Shown: positions 1 to 5,189 of the stretch, piece by piece | How the letters are laid out: every line of letters starts with the position of its first letter | Position numbering within the stretch: position 1 is the first letter of the stretch | Origin: CAYHSR01 sp043821725 | Lineage (GTDB): Bacteria > Patescibacteriota > Patescibacteriia > Magasanikbacterales > GWA2-37-8 | Assembly: GCA_043821725.1 (NCBI GenBank) | Contig: JBDRCM010000007.1 | Span: 1-5,328, forward strand | Length of the DNA: 5,328 nucleotides | Direction of reading: 5' to 3' | The notes under the pieces: model-generated | The model's input: the letters and a program-made list of their open reading frames with translations, nothing else | What the model was told of the DNA's origin: nothing | Database searches by the model: none | Position numbers and translations under genes: made by a program

Positions 1-141
1 GTGCCAAGAGCACAGGGTATCAGGTCAAAAGGCATAATGTCTGCGACTCTACCCCGTGGCAAGACCACGGGGTATTTTACCTGCGCTCGCTCGGAAATGA
101 AAACAAGTTTTCATTTCTCTCACTTCGCTTGGTAATAAACC
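1..141. repeat. Left copy of perfect 141-bp inverted terminal repeat
   Basis: Positions 1-141 are the exact reverse complement of 5188-5328. The first mismatch is at 142, and from 142 to 167 the match continues at 20 of 26 positions. The repeat contains several self-complementary units. Positions 1-13 form a short GTGC/GCAC hairpin with loop CAAGA. Positions 50-74 form a 10-bp stem (TACCCCGTGG) with the same loop CAAGA. Positions 94-117 form an 11-bp stem with a 2-nt loop, enclosed by TTACC (77-81) and GGTAA (131-135). No open reading frame of interest lies inside. The look is that of a REP- or MITE-like dispersed repeat (inference); no mobilising gene is present. Confidence 0.95.
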
Positions 142-182
142 CGACTACGCAACAAGCCGCAGAGTATCCAAGCGGGTTTTTT
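137..182 (+). other. Hairpin spanning the inner edge of the left repeat
   Basis: AAACCCG (137-143) can pair with CGGGTTT (173-179), leaving a 29-nt loop that holds shorter pairings (ACT 144-146 with AGT 163-165, GC 149-150 with GC 159-160). The 3' arm runs into six T residues (177-182), so it could act as a weak plus-strand terminator. The matching place next to the right repeat (5156-5189) also forms a hairpin, with a compensating base pair. This suggests the repeat unit extends past the perfectly identical 141 bp. Confidence 0.5.
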
Positions 183-190
183 AGACAAAA

Positions 191-222
191 CAAAAAATCC
201 CCTAAAAATATAGGGGATTTTG
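191..222 (-). terminator. Intrinsic terminator downstream of holA
   Basis: AAAATCCCCTA (194-204) and TAGGGGATTTT (211-221) form a perfect 11-bp stem with a 6-nt loop. Read on the minus strand, the stem runs directly into a run of T residues (complement of 192-197). It sits 48 bp after the holA stop codon and should end the minus-strand transcription unit. The stem is symmetric enough that some plus-strand function is possible. Confidence 0.85.
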
Positions 223-243
223 ATTTATTAAAAACCCGCGAAT

Positions 244-252
244 TTATCCACA
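244..252 (+). promoter_or_regulatory. Perfect DnaA-box-like 9-mer
   Basis: TTATCCACA matches the DnaA box consensus exactly. A one-mismatch copy, ATATCCACA, lies at 310-318 inside the 3' end of holA in the same orientation. The perfect copy is between the holA stop codon and its terminator. There is no dnaA or dnaN gene and no AT-rich unwinding region alongside, so an origin is not supported. Chance occurrence is quite possible. Confidence 0.25.
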
Positions 253-269
253 CAGCAATGGTAGATCCT

Positions 270-1262
270 TTAATCCAAACTGATCTTACCGATAAAAACA
301 TCAAACAAAATATCCACAGATCCATATCCGCTCTTGCTTCTGTAATCAACTTCAGCCAACCGACCGTACAACTCTTTGAGTTTTTTCATTGAATATCGTT
401 TTACCAAATACAGATTCTTTTTCGCAACAAACGGATGTATCCCGGCCTTTTTTGCCATTTGGTCGCTCGACATGCTGTCATCGCGTTCATATAAATCACG
501 AAGCATTATCATTGTCCTTAACTGCCAAGCAATTAATCCTATCATCTTAAGATTATCTTCTCCCAACTGTCTTTGTTTTTCCAATAATTTAAAGGCCTTT
601 TTTGAATTTCCGGTAATTATCGCCTCCACCATATTAAACATGTTATCATCAACCTTTTCCGACAAGAAAAGGCGGGCGTGATCAATCTCTATTATCACGC
701 CGGTCTTTGGCTCGCAAACCGCGCGCGCATAAGAAATCAGCTGGCTGATCGTGGTTTTTAAAAACCACATATCAGAGCCAATATTGTTGGCCAAATATTC
801 AACAGCTGCCGGGGAAATTTCCAATTCCTGCTCTTTTACTTGCGAACAAATCCAATCAACCAGTTGAGCGCCGGTGAGCAAGTCAAATCTGAATACATAT
901 TTTTGCGCGAGCAGGACTTTTTCCAAATCTTTTACTTCTTTCACTTTTCCAAGCGTGGCGCCTTGCCAAAAAACAACAACGTTATCCGACTCTGATTGCT
1001 TGCTTTTTATTAAGCCAATCATTTGAGACATCATGTCTTTATCAGAGCTCGACAGAATGTCCCTTATTATCACCATCCGCTTTTCGCTCAAAAATGGAGC
1101 GCTTTTTATATGCTCAAAAACAGCCCCGACTTCTTCGTCTTTAGCATCAAAAAAAATAATATTGTAGCCCTGTGGATCCCTTTTGCTTTTAAATTGTTTA
1201 ACCGTTTTCTCCAAATGCTGTTTTGAGCGAAAAGTATCCTGGCCGAAGATATATATTATCAT
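270..1262 (-). CDS. holA: DNA polymerase III subunit delta (clamp-loader wrench subunit)
   Basis: The product is 330 aa, a usual length for the delta subunit. Delta opens the beta sliding clamp within the clamp-loader complex (delta, delta-prime, tau/gamma) during replication. The N-terminus MIIYIFGQDTFR matches the start of delta proteins and stands in place of a true Walker A motif, as expected because delta does not hydrolyse ATP. The segment around residues 54-66 (SAPFLSEKRMVII) corresponds to the beta-clamp-contacting region. The middle domain (about 130-205) has the typical AAVEYLANNIGSD segment. The C-terminal collar domain (about 206-330) has AGIHPFVAKK near 273-282 and the DYRSKSGYGSVD element near 306-317. 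The ATG start is fixed by this N-terminus. It lies one base after the tRNA-Cys 3' end, so no Shine-Dalgarno site is available. An intrinsic terminator follows the stop. Confidence 0.95.
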   Translation of the reverse strand: MIIYIFGQDTFRSKQHLEKTVKQFKSKRDPQGYNIIFFDAKDEEVGAVFEHIKSAPFLSEKRMVIIRDILSSSDKDMMSQMIGLIKSKQSESDNVVVFWQGATLGKVKEVKDLEKVLLAQKYVFRFDLLTGAQLVDWICSQVKEQELEISPAAVEYLANNIGSDMWFLKTTISQLISYARAVCEPKTGVIIEIDHARLFLSEKVDDNMFNMVEAIITGNSKKAFKLLEKQRQLGEDNLKMIGLIAWQLRTMIMLRDLYERDDSMSSDQMAKKAGIHPFVAKKNLYLVKRYSMKKLKELYGRLAEVDYRSKSGYGSVDILFDVFIGKISLD

Positions 1263-1263
1263 G

Positions 1264-1334
1264 AGGTACCGACCGGATTCGAACCGGTGATAAGGGTTTT
1301 GCAGACCCTTGCCTTACCACTTGGCCACGGTACC
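1264..1334 (-). tRNA. tRNA-Cys (anticodon GCA)
   Basis: Read on the minus strand this is a 71-nt cloverleaf. It has a 7-bp acceptor stem GGTACCG/CGGTACC, TG at positions 8-9, and a D arm with a 3-bp GCC/GGC stem and an AAGTGGTAA loop. The anticodon arm is AGGGT-CTGCAAA-ACCCT with anticodon GCA, the variable loop is 4 nt, and the T arm is ACCGG-TTCGAAT-CCGGT. The discriminator base is U (1264), a known identity element of cysteine tRNA. CCA is not encoded and must be added after 3' processing. The 3' end is separated from the holA start codon by a single base. Confidence 0.97.
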
Positions 1335-1342
1335 GCTTTTAC

Positions 1343-1391
1343 GCGAAAGACGCGCCGTCTTATACAGGTCTGTCGCCAAATGCGCTTTCGC
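1343..1391. other. GC-rich inverted repeat upstream of tRNA-Cys
   Basis: GCGAAAG (1343-1349) pairs with CTTTCGC (1385-1391). An alternative small hairpin, AAGAC/GTCTT (1347-1351 and 1357-1361), overlaps the first arm. It lies immediately 5' of tRNA-Cys on the minus strand, within the likely tRNA leader. There is no U-run, so it is not an intrinsic terminator. On the minus strand a TATAAG box (complement of 1359-1364) could be a -10 element for the tRNA, but no good -35 is spaced correctly. Function unknown. Confidence 0.4.
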
Positions 1392-1396
1392 AACGA

Positions 1397-1570
1397 AATT
1401 GATAAATTATGAGACAAAATCGCTGATAATTCCATAGTTATCTTCGCTCGCTCGGAAAAGAAAAATTATCATTTTTCTTTTCTCTCGATTCGCTTGATAA
1501 AAAATTTTGAGGCCTATCTGTAAGATAAGCCAAGAAATTTTGAAACGATTTTGGCCATAATTTATTAATT
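1397..1570. repeat. 174-bp structured inverted-repeat element (MITE-like)
   Basis: Arms 1397-1422 and 1546-1570 are complementary over 23 Watson-Crick pairs plus one G-T pair, with one mismatch and one bulge. Between them are two further hairpins, 1438-1500 and 1501-1541, so the whole can fold as a three-way junction. The second of these pairs AAAATTT (1501-1507) with AAATTTT (1535-1541), and inside it 1511-1518 pairs with 1524-1531 with one mismatch. No coding potential and no clear target-site duplication are seen. The element fills most of the 319-bp gap between the M23 peptidase gene and tRNA-Cys. It could be a miniature mobile element, a structured RNA domain, or both. Confidence 0.7.
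1438..1500 (+). repeat. Diverged third copy of the terminal-repeat hairpin module
   Basis: This matches 77-135 (and 5194-5252 inverted) in layout. TTATC is followed by a 12-nt spacer ending CGCTCGCTCG, a hairpin, a 13-nt spacer (TCTCGATTCGCTT) and GATAA. The left terminal copy has TTACC, a 12-nt spacer ending CGCTCGCTCG, a hairpin, a 13-nt spacer (TCTCACTTCGCTT) and GGTAA. The hairpin arms differ in sequence, yet each copy forms a perfect stem: 12 bp here (1455-1466 with 1471-1482), 11 bp in the terminal copy. The closing pair also changes on both sides together (C-G to T-A). Confidence 0.85.
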
Positions 1571-1578
1571 GCAGTAGA

Positions 1579-1621
1579 AATGGTATTTGGTGGCAGGCCC
1601 TATATGTGTGAGAATACCACT
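1579..1621. other. Stem with 25-nt loop after the M23 peptidase gene
   Basis: Positions 1579-1587 pair with 1613-1621; the core TGGTATT/AATACCA is perfect and the extension includes one wobble on the minus strand. It lies about 33 bp after the peptidase stop codon and next to the 174-bp element. There is only a weak T-rich stretch after it on the minus strand, so I do not call it a terminator. Together with the other two non-coding features it accounts for most of the gap at 1335-1653. Confidence 0.4.
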
Positions 1622-1637
1622 ATTTAACTTTTTTTTC

Positions 1638-1660
1638 AAGATAGAACAACAAACTATCTT
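1638..1660. other. Small hairpin across the peptidase stop codon
   Basis: AAGATAG (1638-1644) and CTATCTT (1654-1660) form a 7-bp stem with a 9-nt loop that covers the TAG stop (1654-1656). On the minus strand it is followed by an A-run, not a U-run, so it does not look like an intrinsic terminator for this gene. Role unknown. Confidence 0.35.
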
Positions 1661-2982
1661 ATATACCCCAAAGGATTGACCTGAATTCCATTTATTCTGA
1701 TTTCAAAATGAAGATGAATACCTGTGCGTCCATAAACCCGTCCGGTATTTCCCATTAAAGAAATTGTCTGGCCTGCTTTAACATATTGTCCGGCACTCAC
1801 CAGCAACTGCGAAGCATGGCCGTACAATGTCTTAACTCCGCCTCCATGATTTATTACTACATAACAACCATATCCGCTGTTCCATCCACAGCTTGATGTT
1901 TCAACAGTGCCGGCTTTAGACGCATATATTGCTGATTTAAACGGGCCTGCGACATCCAAACCATGATGGCGCCATGAATAGTACTGTGTGATCATGCGCG
2001 CTGAAGACGGCCAGATAAATCCGGAGATTGACGGAGAATTTTTTGAGGACGGCGGAACATAAGTAGAGCGACTTATTGCTGTTGAAGGAGCCACAGCAAC
2101 AGCAGAGCTGTAAACTCGCTTTACGCCATCAGGCACCACAATATTTTCACCTATAATCAAATTACTGCCGTCTTCTTTTAATTGGTTGAAGGCCACAATA
2201 TTTTCAACTTTTACATTATATAAATTGGCCAATTTGATTAAAGTATCTCCTTTTACAATTTTATGGGTAAGCCCATTAACAGGCAAAATTTTTAATTTAT
2301 CCATGGGTCTGATATATGAATATGAACCAAGCCCGTTTTCCCATAAAATAGTAGCAACACTAACTCCGAATTTCAATGCAATTGCGCTTACTGTGTCGCC
2401 GGGCTGAACCTCATATTCAATGGTCTTATCTCTTTTGCCTCCAATAGTTATGCCCGGGAAAATGGTCGGCTTGGTAATGGCCGAATAATCAGCCACCAAA
2501 GCTGATGAAAATTCCAAATCATGCTGAAGATAATCAACATCAACATATTCCTCACTGCTAATTGCACCTTCTTTCCATAACGGCACTTCTGAATCAGCAT
2601 ATTTAGAATCACTTGCTATAATTTCCTCAAACTCACCAAATTCCTCTACATTGCTGATTAAGGAATAGGCGACTGTATTCTGACCCGGAAGCGCGTCTCT
2701 GGTCTTGCCATACAAATTGGTTTGAGGAATTGCAATTGCAAACAAAACCAACAACATGACAATTTGAAGATTGTCTCTGCGAACCAATTGTCTCCCAAAT
2801 ATCTTTTTTATGCCTACATTACGGAACAAAAGGGCTGTGCGATATATATAATAGCCGAAATGCCTAAAGATCGGCTCAATAAAAGACCTCCCGAACCTGC
2901 TCAGCATGTTGCCGGAAAGCCAAACCGCTCTTTTAGCGTAAATTAAAATTTTTAACAAATACAGCAGTATTTTGTATTTCAT
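1654..2982 (-). CDS. Membrane-anchored LysM-LysM-M23 peptidoglycan metallopeptidase
   Basis: The product is 442 aa. Residues 1-70 are basic with hydrophobic patches, followed by one clear membrane segment near 73-87 (a signal anchor, or a signal peptide with a long n-region). An acidic linker (about 110-165) leads to two LysM peptidoglycan-binding domains at about 188-234 (YEVQPGDTVSAIALKFGV) and 238-284 (HKIVKGDTLIKLANLYNV). A Ser/Pro-rich linker precedes the C-terminal M23 (LytM-like) domain, about 321-442. The zinc ligands expected for the family are present: H339 and D343 in HHGLD, and H425 in HLHFE. H389 (LYGHAS) and H423 match the catalytic histidines. C365 and C373 could form a disulfide. 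It should cut peptide cross-links in peptidoglycan outside the membrane, as a wall-remodelling or daughter-cell-separation enzyme (inference). The start is supported by a promoter placing transcription about 15 nt upstream; no Shine-Dalgarno is seen. Confidence 0.93.
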   Translation of the reverse strand: MKYKILLYLLKILIYAKRAVWLSGNMLSRFGRSFIEPIFRHFGYYIYRTALLFRNVGIKKIFGRQLVRRDNLQIVMLLVLFAIAIPQTNLYGKTRDALPGQNTVAYSLISNVEEFGEFEEIIASDSKYADSEVPLWKEGAISSEEYVDVDYLQHDLEFSSALVADYSAITKPTIFPGITIGGKRDKTIEYEVQPGDTVSAIALKFGVSVATILWENGLGSYSYIRPMDKLKILPVNGLTHKIVKGDTLIKLANLYNVKVENIVAFNQLKEDGSNLIIGENIVVPDGVKRVYSSAVAVAPSTAISRSTYVPPSSKNSPSISGFIWPSSARMITQYYSWRHHGLDVAGPFKSAIYASKAGTVETSSCGWNSGYGCYVVINHGGGVKTLYGHASQLLVSAGQYVKAGQTISLMGNTGRVYGRTGIHLHFEIRINGIQVNPLGYIR

Positions 2983-2984
2983 AC

Positions 2985-3013
2985 TTGACTAAAAAGCTAG
3001 GTTAGAATATCAT
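2985..3013 (+). promoter_or_regulatory. Predicted sigma-70-type promoter of hppA
   Basis: A -35 box TTGACT (2985-2990, 5 of 6 consensus) and a -10 box TATCAT (3008-3013, 5 of 6) are separated by exactly 17 bp. Transcription should start near 3020 and give a leader of about 70 nt before the hppA ATG. The -10 box overlaps that of the opposing peptidase promoter. Confidence 0.6.
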
Positions 3014-3032
3014 AATAACGCTCTCTATTCAA
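3004..3032 (-). promoter_or_regulatory. Predicted sigma-70-type promoter of the M23 peptidase gene
   Basis: On the minus strand, TTGAAT (complement of 3027-3032, 4 of 6) and TATTCT (complement of 3004-3009, 4 of 6) are 17 bp apart. The start would be near 2997, giving a leader of only about 15 nt before the ATG at 2982. The boxes are weaker than those of the hppA promoter, and the two promoters overlap face to face. Confidence 0.45.
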
Positions 3033-3036
3033 TATG

Positions 3037-3076
3037 GGCGTTCCACCAATAACAATTGGCGCACCGTCCAATAACA
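3037..3076 (+). promoter_or_regulatory. Imperfect tandem repeat with alternative hairpins in the hppA leader
   Basis: Two units beginning GGCG and ending CCAATAACA lie at 3037-3054 and 3058-3076; the 9-mer CCAATAACA is identical at 3046-3054 and 3068-3076. The sequence ATTGG (3055-3059) can pair either with CCAAT at 3046-3050 (loop AACA) or with CCAAT at 3068-3072 (8-nt loop), but not both. It lies within the predicted hppA 5' untranslated region, just upstream of the start codon. It may be an operator pair or an RNA element; no known riboswitch class is recognised. Confidence 0.4.
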
Positions 3077-3089
3077 TAATAACCACAAT

Positions 3090-5075
3090 ATGAGCATAAT
3101 TTTATTGCTGGCAATATTGCCGGCTATCGTGGCCATCCTCTTTGGCATAGGGCTGGTTATATGGATAAACAAGCAGGAAAACGGCGATGACAAAATGAAG
3201 TCAATCGCCAAAGCTATTCAAGACGGTGCCAAAGCATATCTTGGACGCCAATACAAAACAATTGCCTATGTGGCTGTTGTTGTTTTTATTCTGCTCGGCA
3301 TTTTTATTGATTGGGTTACCGCTCTTGGGTTTGTCGTGGGCGCGATCTTTTCAGGCCTAGCCGGTTTTATTGGCATGCATATTTCAGTGCGCGCCAACGT
3401 ACGAACATGCCAAGCCGCAAAAAAAGGACTTAAGCAGGCCATGATGGTTGCAACACGAGGCGGATCAATCACTGGCCTTTTGGTTGTCGGCCTTGGCCTG
3501 CTTGGAGTAGCCGGCTTTTATATGATTACAAAAGATACGCATGCTTTAATCGGCCTTGGTTTTGGCGGCTCTCTTATTTCCGTATTTGCCAGAATCGGCG
3601 GCGGAATATTTACAAAGGCCGCTGATGTTGGAGCAGACCTGGTTGGCAAAGTTGAAAAAGGAATTCCTGAAGATGATCCACGCAATCCAGCAGTTATTGC
3701 CGATAATGTTGGAGACAATGTCGGGGACTGCGCGGGCATGGCAGCTGATTTATTTGAAACATATGCTGTAACTGCGGTTGCCGCAATGGTGCTTGGAGGA
3801 CTGCTGTTCAAAGACAATGAAAACGCTGTTATATTCCCATTAGTGCTTGGAGGAATATCCATTGTTGCCTCTATCCTCGGCACATTTTTCATCCGCTTGG
3901 GGAAAAAAGAAAAGATAATGAATGCCTTATACAAGGGCCTGTTCGCTTCCGGCGTGCTGGCTCTTATTGGATTTTATCCGGCAACCCGCTGGCTTATGAG
4001 CGGACTTAATTACAGTACAACCAACATTTTTTTATCAGCTGTAATCGGTTTAGTTCTTGCCGGCGCAATGGTATTGATAACTGAATATTACACTTCAACA
4101 AAATACAAGCCGGTAAAAGATATCGCAAAAGCAAGTGAGACCGGCCATGGCACAAATGTCATATCAGGATTGGCTGTTTCCATGAAATCAACGGCTCTGC
4201 CTGTCATATTCATTGTTGCCGCAATATGGGGATCTTACGAGCTAGCAGGCCTATACGGTATTGCAGTGGCGGCCATGAGCATGTTGTCTTTAGCGGGAAT
4301 AATCATTACTGTTGATGCTTACGGACCAATTACAGACAATGCAGGAGGAATAGCTGAAATGAGCAACCTTGATGAAGATGTGCGCTCCATCACCGATAAA
4401 TTAGATGCTGTTGGAAACACCACTAAAGCCGTTACAAAGGGCTATGCGATAGCAAGCGCCGCATTAGCCGCCTTGGTTTTGTTTGCTGATTACACTCACA
4501 ATCTTCCAAACGGAGTTCAGTTCTTAATAAATGACCCGAAAGTTCTTGTGGGTCTATTTATTGGTGGCCTTCTGCCATATTTGTTCGGTTCAATGCTTAT
4601 GGAGTCAGTTGGCAAAGTTGCAGGTAAAGTTGTTTTGGAAGTAAGAAGACAGTTTAAGGAGATTGCGGGCATTATGGATGGCACAGGCAAGCCGGAATAT
4701 GGAAAAGCTGTTGATATTGTAACCAAAGGAGCAATTAACCAAATGATTCTTCCGGCAGCCATTCCAATTCTCGCTCCTATATTAATCGGCGTTTTCCTTG
4801 GAGTTGAGGCCTTGGGCGGACTCCTAATGGGAACAATAATAACCGGCCTTTTTGTCGCCATTTCCATGACAACAGGCGGAGGCGCTTGGGATAATGCAAA
4901 AAAATATATTGAAGAAGGCAATTATGGCGGAAAAGGATCATTTGCACATCAAGCGGCTGTAACAGGAGATACAGTTGGCGACCCATACAAAGATACTGCC
5001 GGCCCTGCCATAAACCCAATGATTAAAGTAATCAATATTGTGGCCTTATTGATTGTTGGATTGCTGATTAAGTAA
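3090..5075 (+). CDS. hppA: Membrane-bound proton-translocating pyrophosphatase, K+-independent type
   Basis: The product is 661 aa, at the compact end of the family's length, and strongly hydrophobic, with many membrane segments. It couples hydrolysis of pyrophosphate to two phosphates with ion pumping across the membrane. The diagnostic motifs are in order: DVGADLVGKVE (179-189) and NVGDNVGDCAGMAADLFE (206-223), which bind Mg-pyrophosphate; TDNAGGIAEM (415-424); GNTTKA (442-447); GGGAWDNAKK (596-605); and GDPYKDTAG (630-638). Lysine 446 in GNTTKA marks K+-independent enzymes, whereas K+-dependent ones have alanine. Known Na+-pumping members are K+-dependent, so H+ transport is the likelier activity. 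E223 after D220 (DLFE) is at the position of the gate glutamate on helix 6. The N-terminus MSIILLLAILPAIVAILFG fits the first membrane helix, so the ATG at 3090 is accepted despite having no Shine-Dalgarno. It is monocistronic, with its own promoter and terminator. Confidence 0.97.
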   Translation: MSIILLLAILPAIVAILFGIGLVIWINKQENGDDKMKSIAKAIQDGAKAYLGRQYKTIAYVAVVVFILLGIFIDWVTALGFVVGAIFSGLAGFIGMHISVRANVRTCQAAKKGLKQAMMVATRGGSITGLLVVGLGLLGVAGFYMITKDTHALIGLGFGGSLISVFARIGGGIFTKAADVGADLVGKVEKGIPEDDPRNPAVIADNVGDNVGDCAGMAADLFETYAVTAVAAMVLGGLLFKDNENAVIFPLVLGGISIVASILGTFFIRLGKKEKIMNALYKGLFASGVLALIGFYPATRWLMSGLNYSTTNIFLSAVIGLVLAGAMVLITEYYTSTKYKPVKDIAKASETGHGTNVISGLAVSMKSTALPVIFIVAAIWGSYELAGLYGIAVAAMSMLSLAGIIITVDAYGPITDNAGGIAEMSNLDEDVRSITDKLDAVGNTTKAVTKGYAIASAALAALVLFADYTHNLPNGVQFLINDPKVLVGLFIGGLLPYLFGSMLMESVGKVAGKVVLEVRRQFKEIAGIMDGTGKPEYGKAVDIVTKGAINQMILPAAIPILAPILIGVFLGVEALGGLLMGTIITGLFVAISMTTGGGAWDNAKKYIEEGNYGGKGSFAHQAAVTGDTVGDPYKDTAGPAINPMIKVINIVALLIVGLLIK

Positions 5076-5110
5076 AAGCTCTCAAAACTATCTTAGAAAA
5101 TTTAATTAAC

Positions 5111-5146
5111 AAAAAACCGCTCCAAGTTCTATTGAAGCGGTTTTTT
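5111..5146 (+). terminator. Intrinsic terminator of hppA
   Basis: AAAAAACCGCT (5111-5121) and AGCGGTTTTTT (5136-5146) form an 11-bp stem with a 14-nt loop, ending in a run of six T residues. It starts 36 bp after the hppA stop codon. The A-run on the 5' side makes it potentially bidirectional, which would shield hppA from transcription entering from the right-hand repeat. Confidence 0.9.
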
Positions 5147-5155
5147 ACTATAAGC

Positions 5156-5189
5156 CCTGATATACCTTGCGACTTGTTGCAAAGTCAGG
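5156..5189. other. Hairpin spanning the inner edge of the right repeat
   Basis: CCTGA (5156-5160) pairs with TCAGG (5185-5189). An inner stem, 5165-5170 with 5179-5184, has one mismatch and an 8-nt loop. It is the counterpart of the hairpin at 137-179. The pair c142-g174 on the left is replaced here by t5158-a5187, so pairing is kept although the sequence differs. Confidence 0.5.

Noticed and set aside
77..135. CRISPR repeat
   Set aside because: Only three scattered copies in differing orientation, with no regular spacers and no cas genes.
244..318. Chromosomal replication origin
   Set aside because: Only one perfect and one imperfect DnaA box, no dnaA or dnaN neighbour and no unwinding element.
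129..392. Plus-strand reading frame of 87 codons crossing the left repeat and the holA 3' end
   Set aside because: It runs through an intrinsic terminator and antisense to a well-supported holA; the translation has no recognisable features.
376..1226. Plus-strand reading frames (376-681, 1023-1226) inside holA
   Set aside because: They are antisense to holA with no family resemblance; they arise from the opposite frame.
1359..1364. Dedicated promoter for tRNA-Cys (TATAAG on the minus strand)
   Set aside because: No acceptable -35 box lies 16-18 bp upstream, and the box overlaps a hairpin arm; recorded only as a possibility.
1638..1660. Terminator for the M23 peptidase gene
   Set aside because: The hairpin is followed on the coding strand by an A-run rather than a U-run, so the intrinsic-terminator signature is absent; read-through towards tRNA-Cys is possible.
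3266..5019. Reading frames on the minus strand (3266-3472, 3518-3934, 4517-4921, 4777-5019) and in another plus frame (3556-3771) within hppA
   Set aside because: hppA matches its family throughout, with every catalytic motif intact, so the overlapping frames are by-products of its codon use.
270..5075. UGA recoding to glycine, as in some CPR lineages
   Set aside because: All three genes use standard stops (TAA, TAG, TAA) and no in-frame TGA is needed to keep any family alignment intact.
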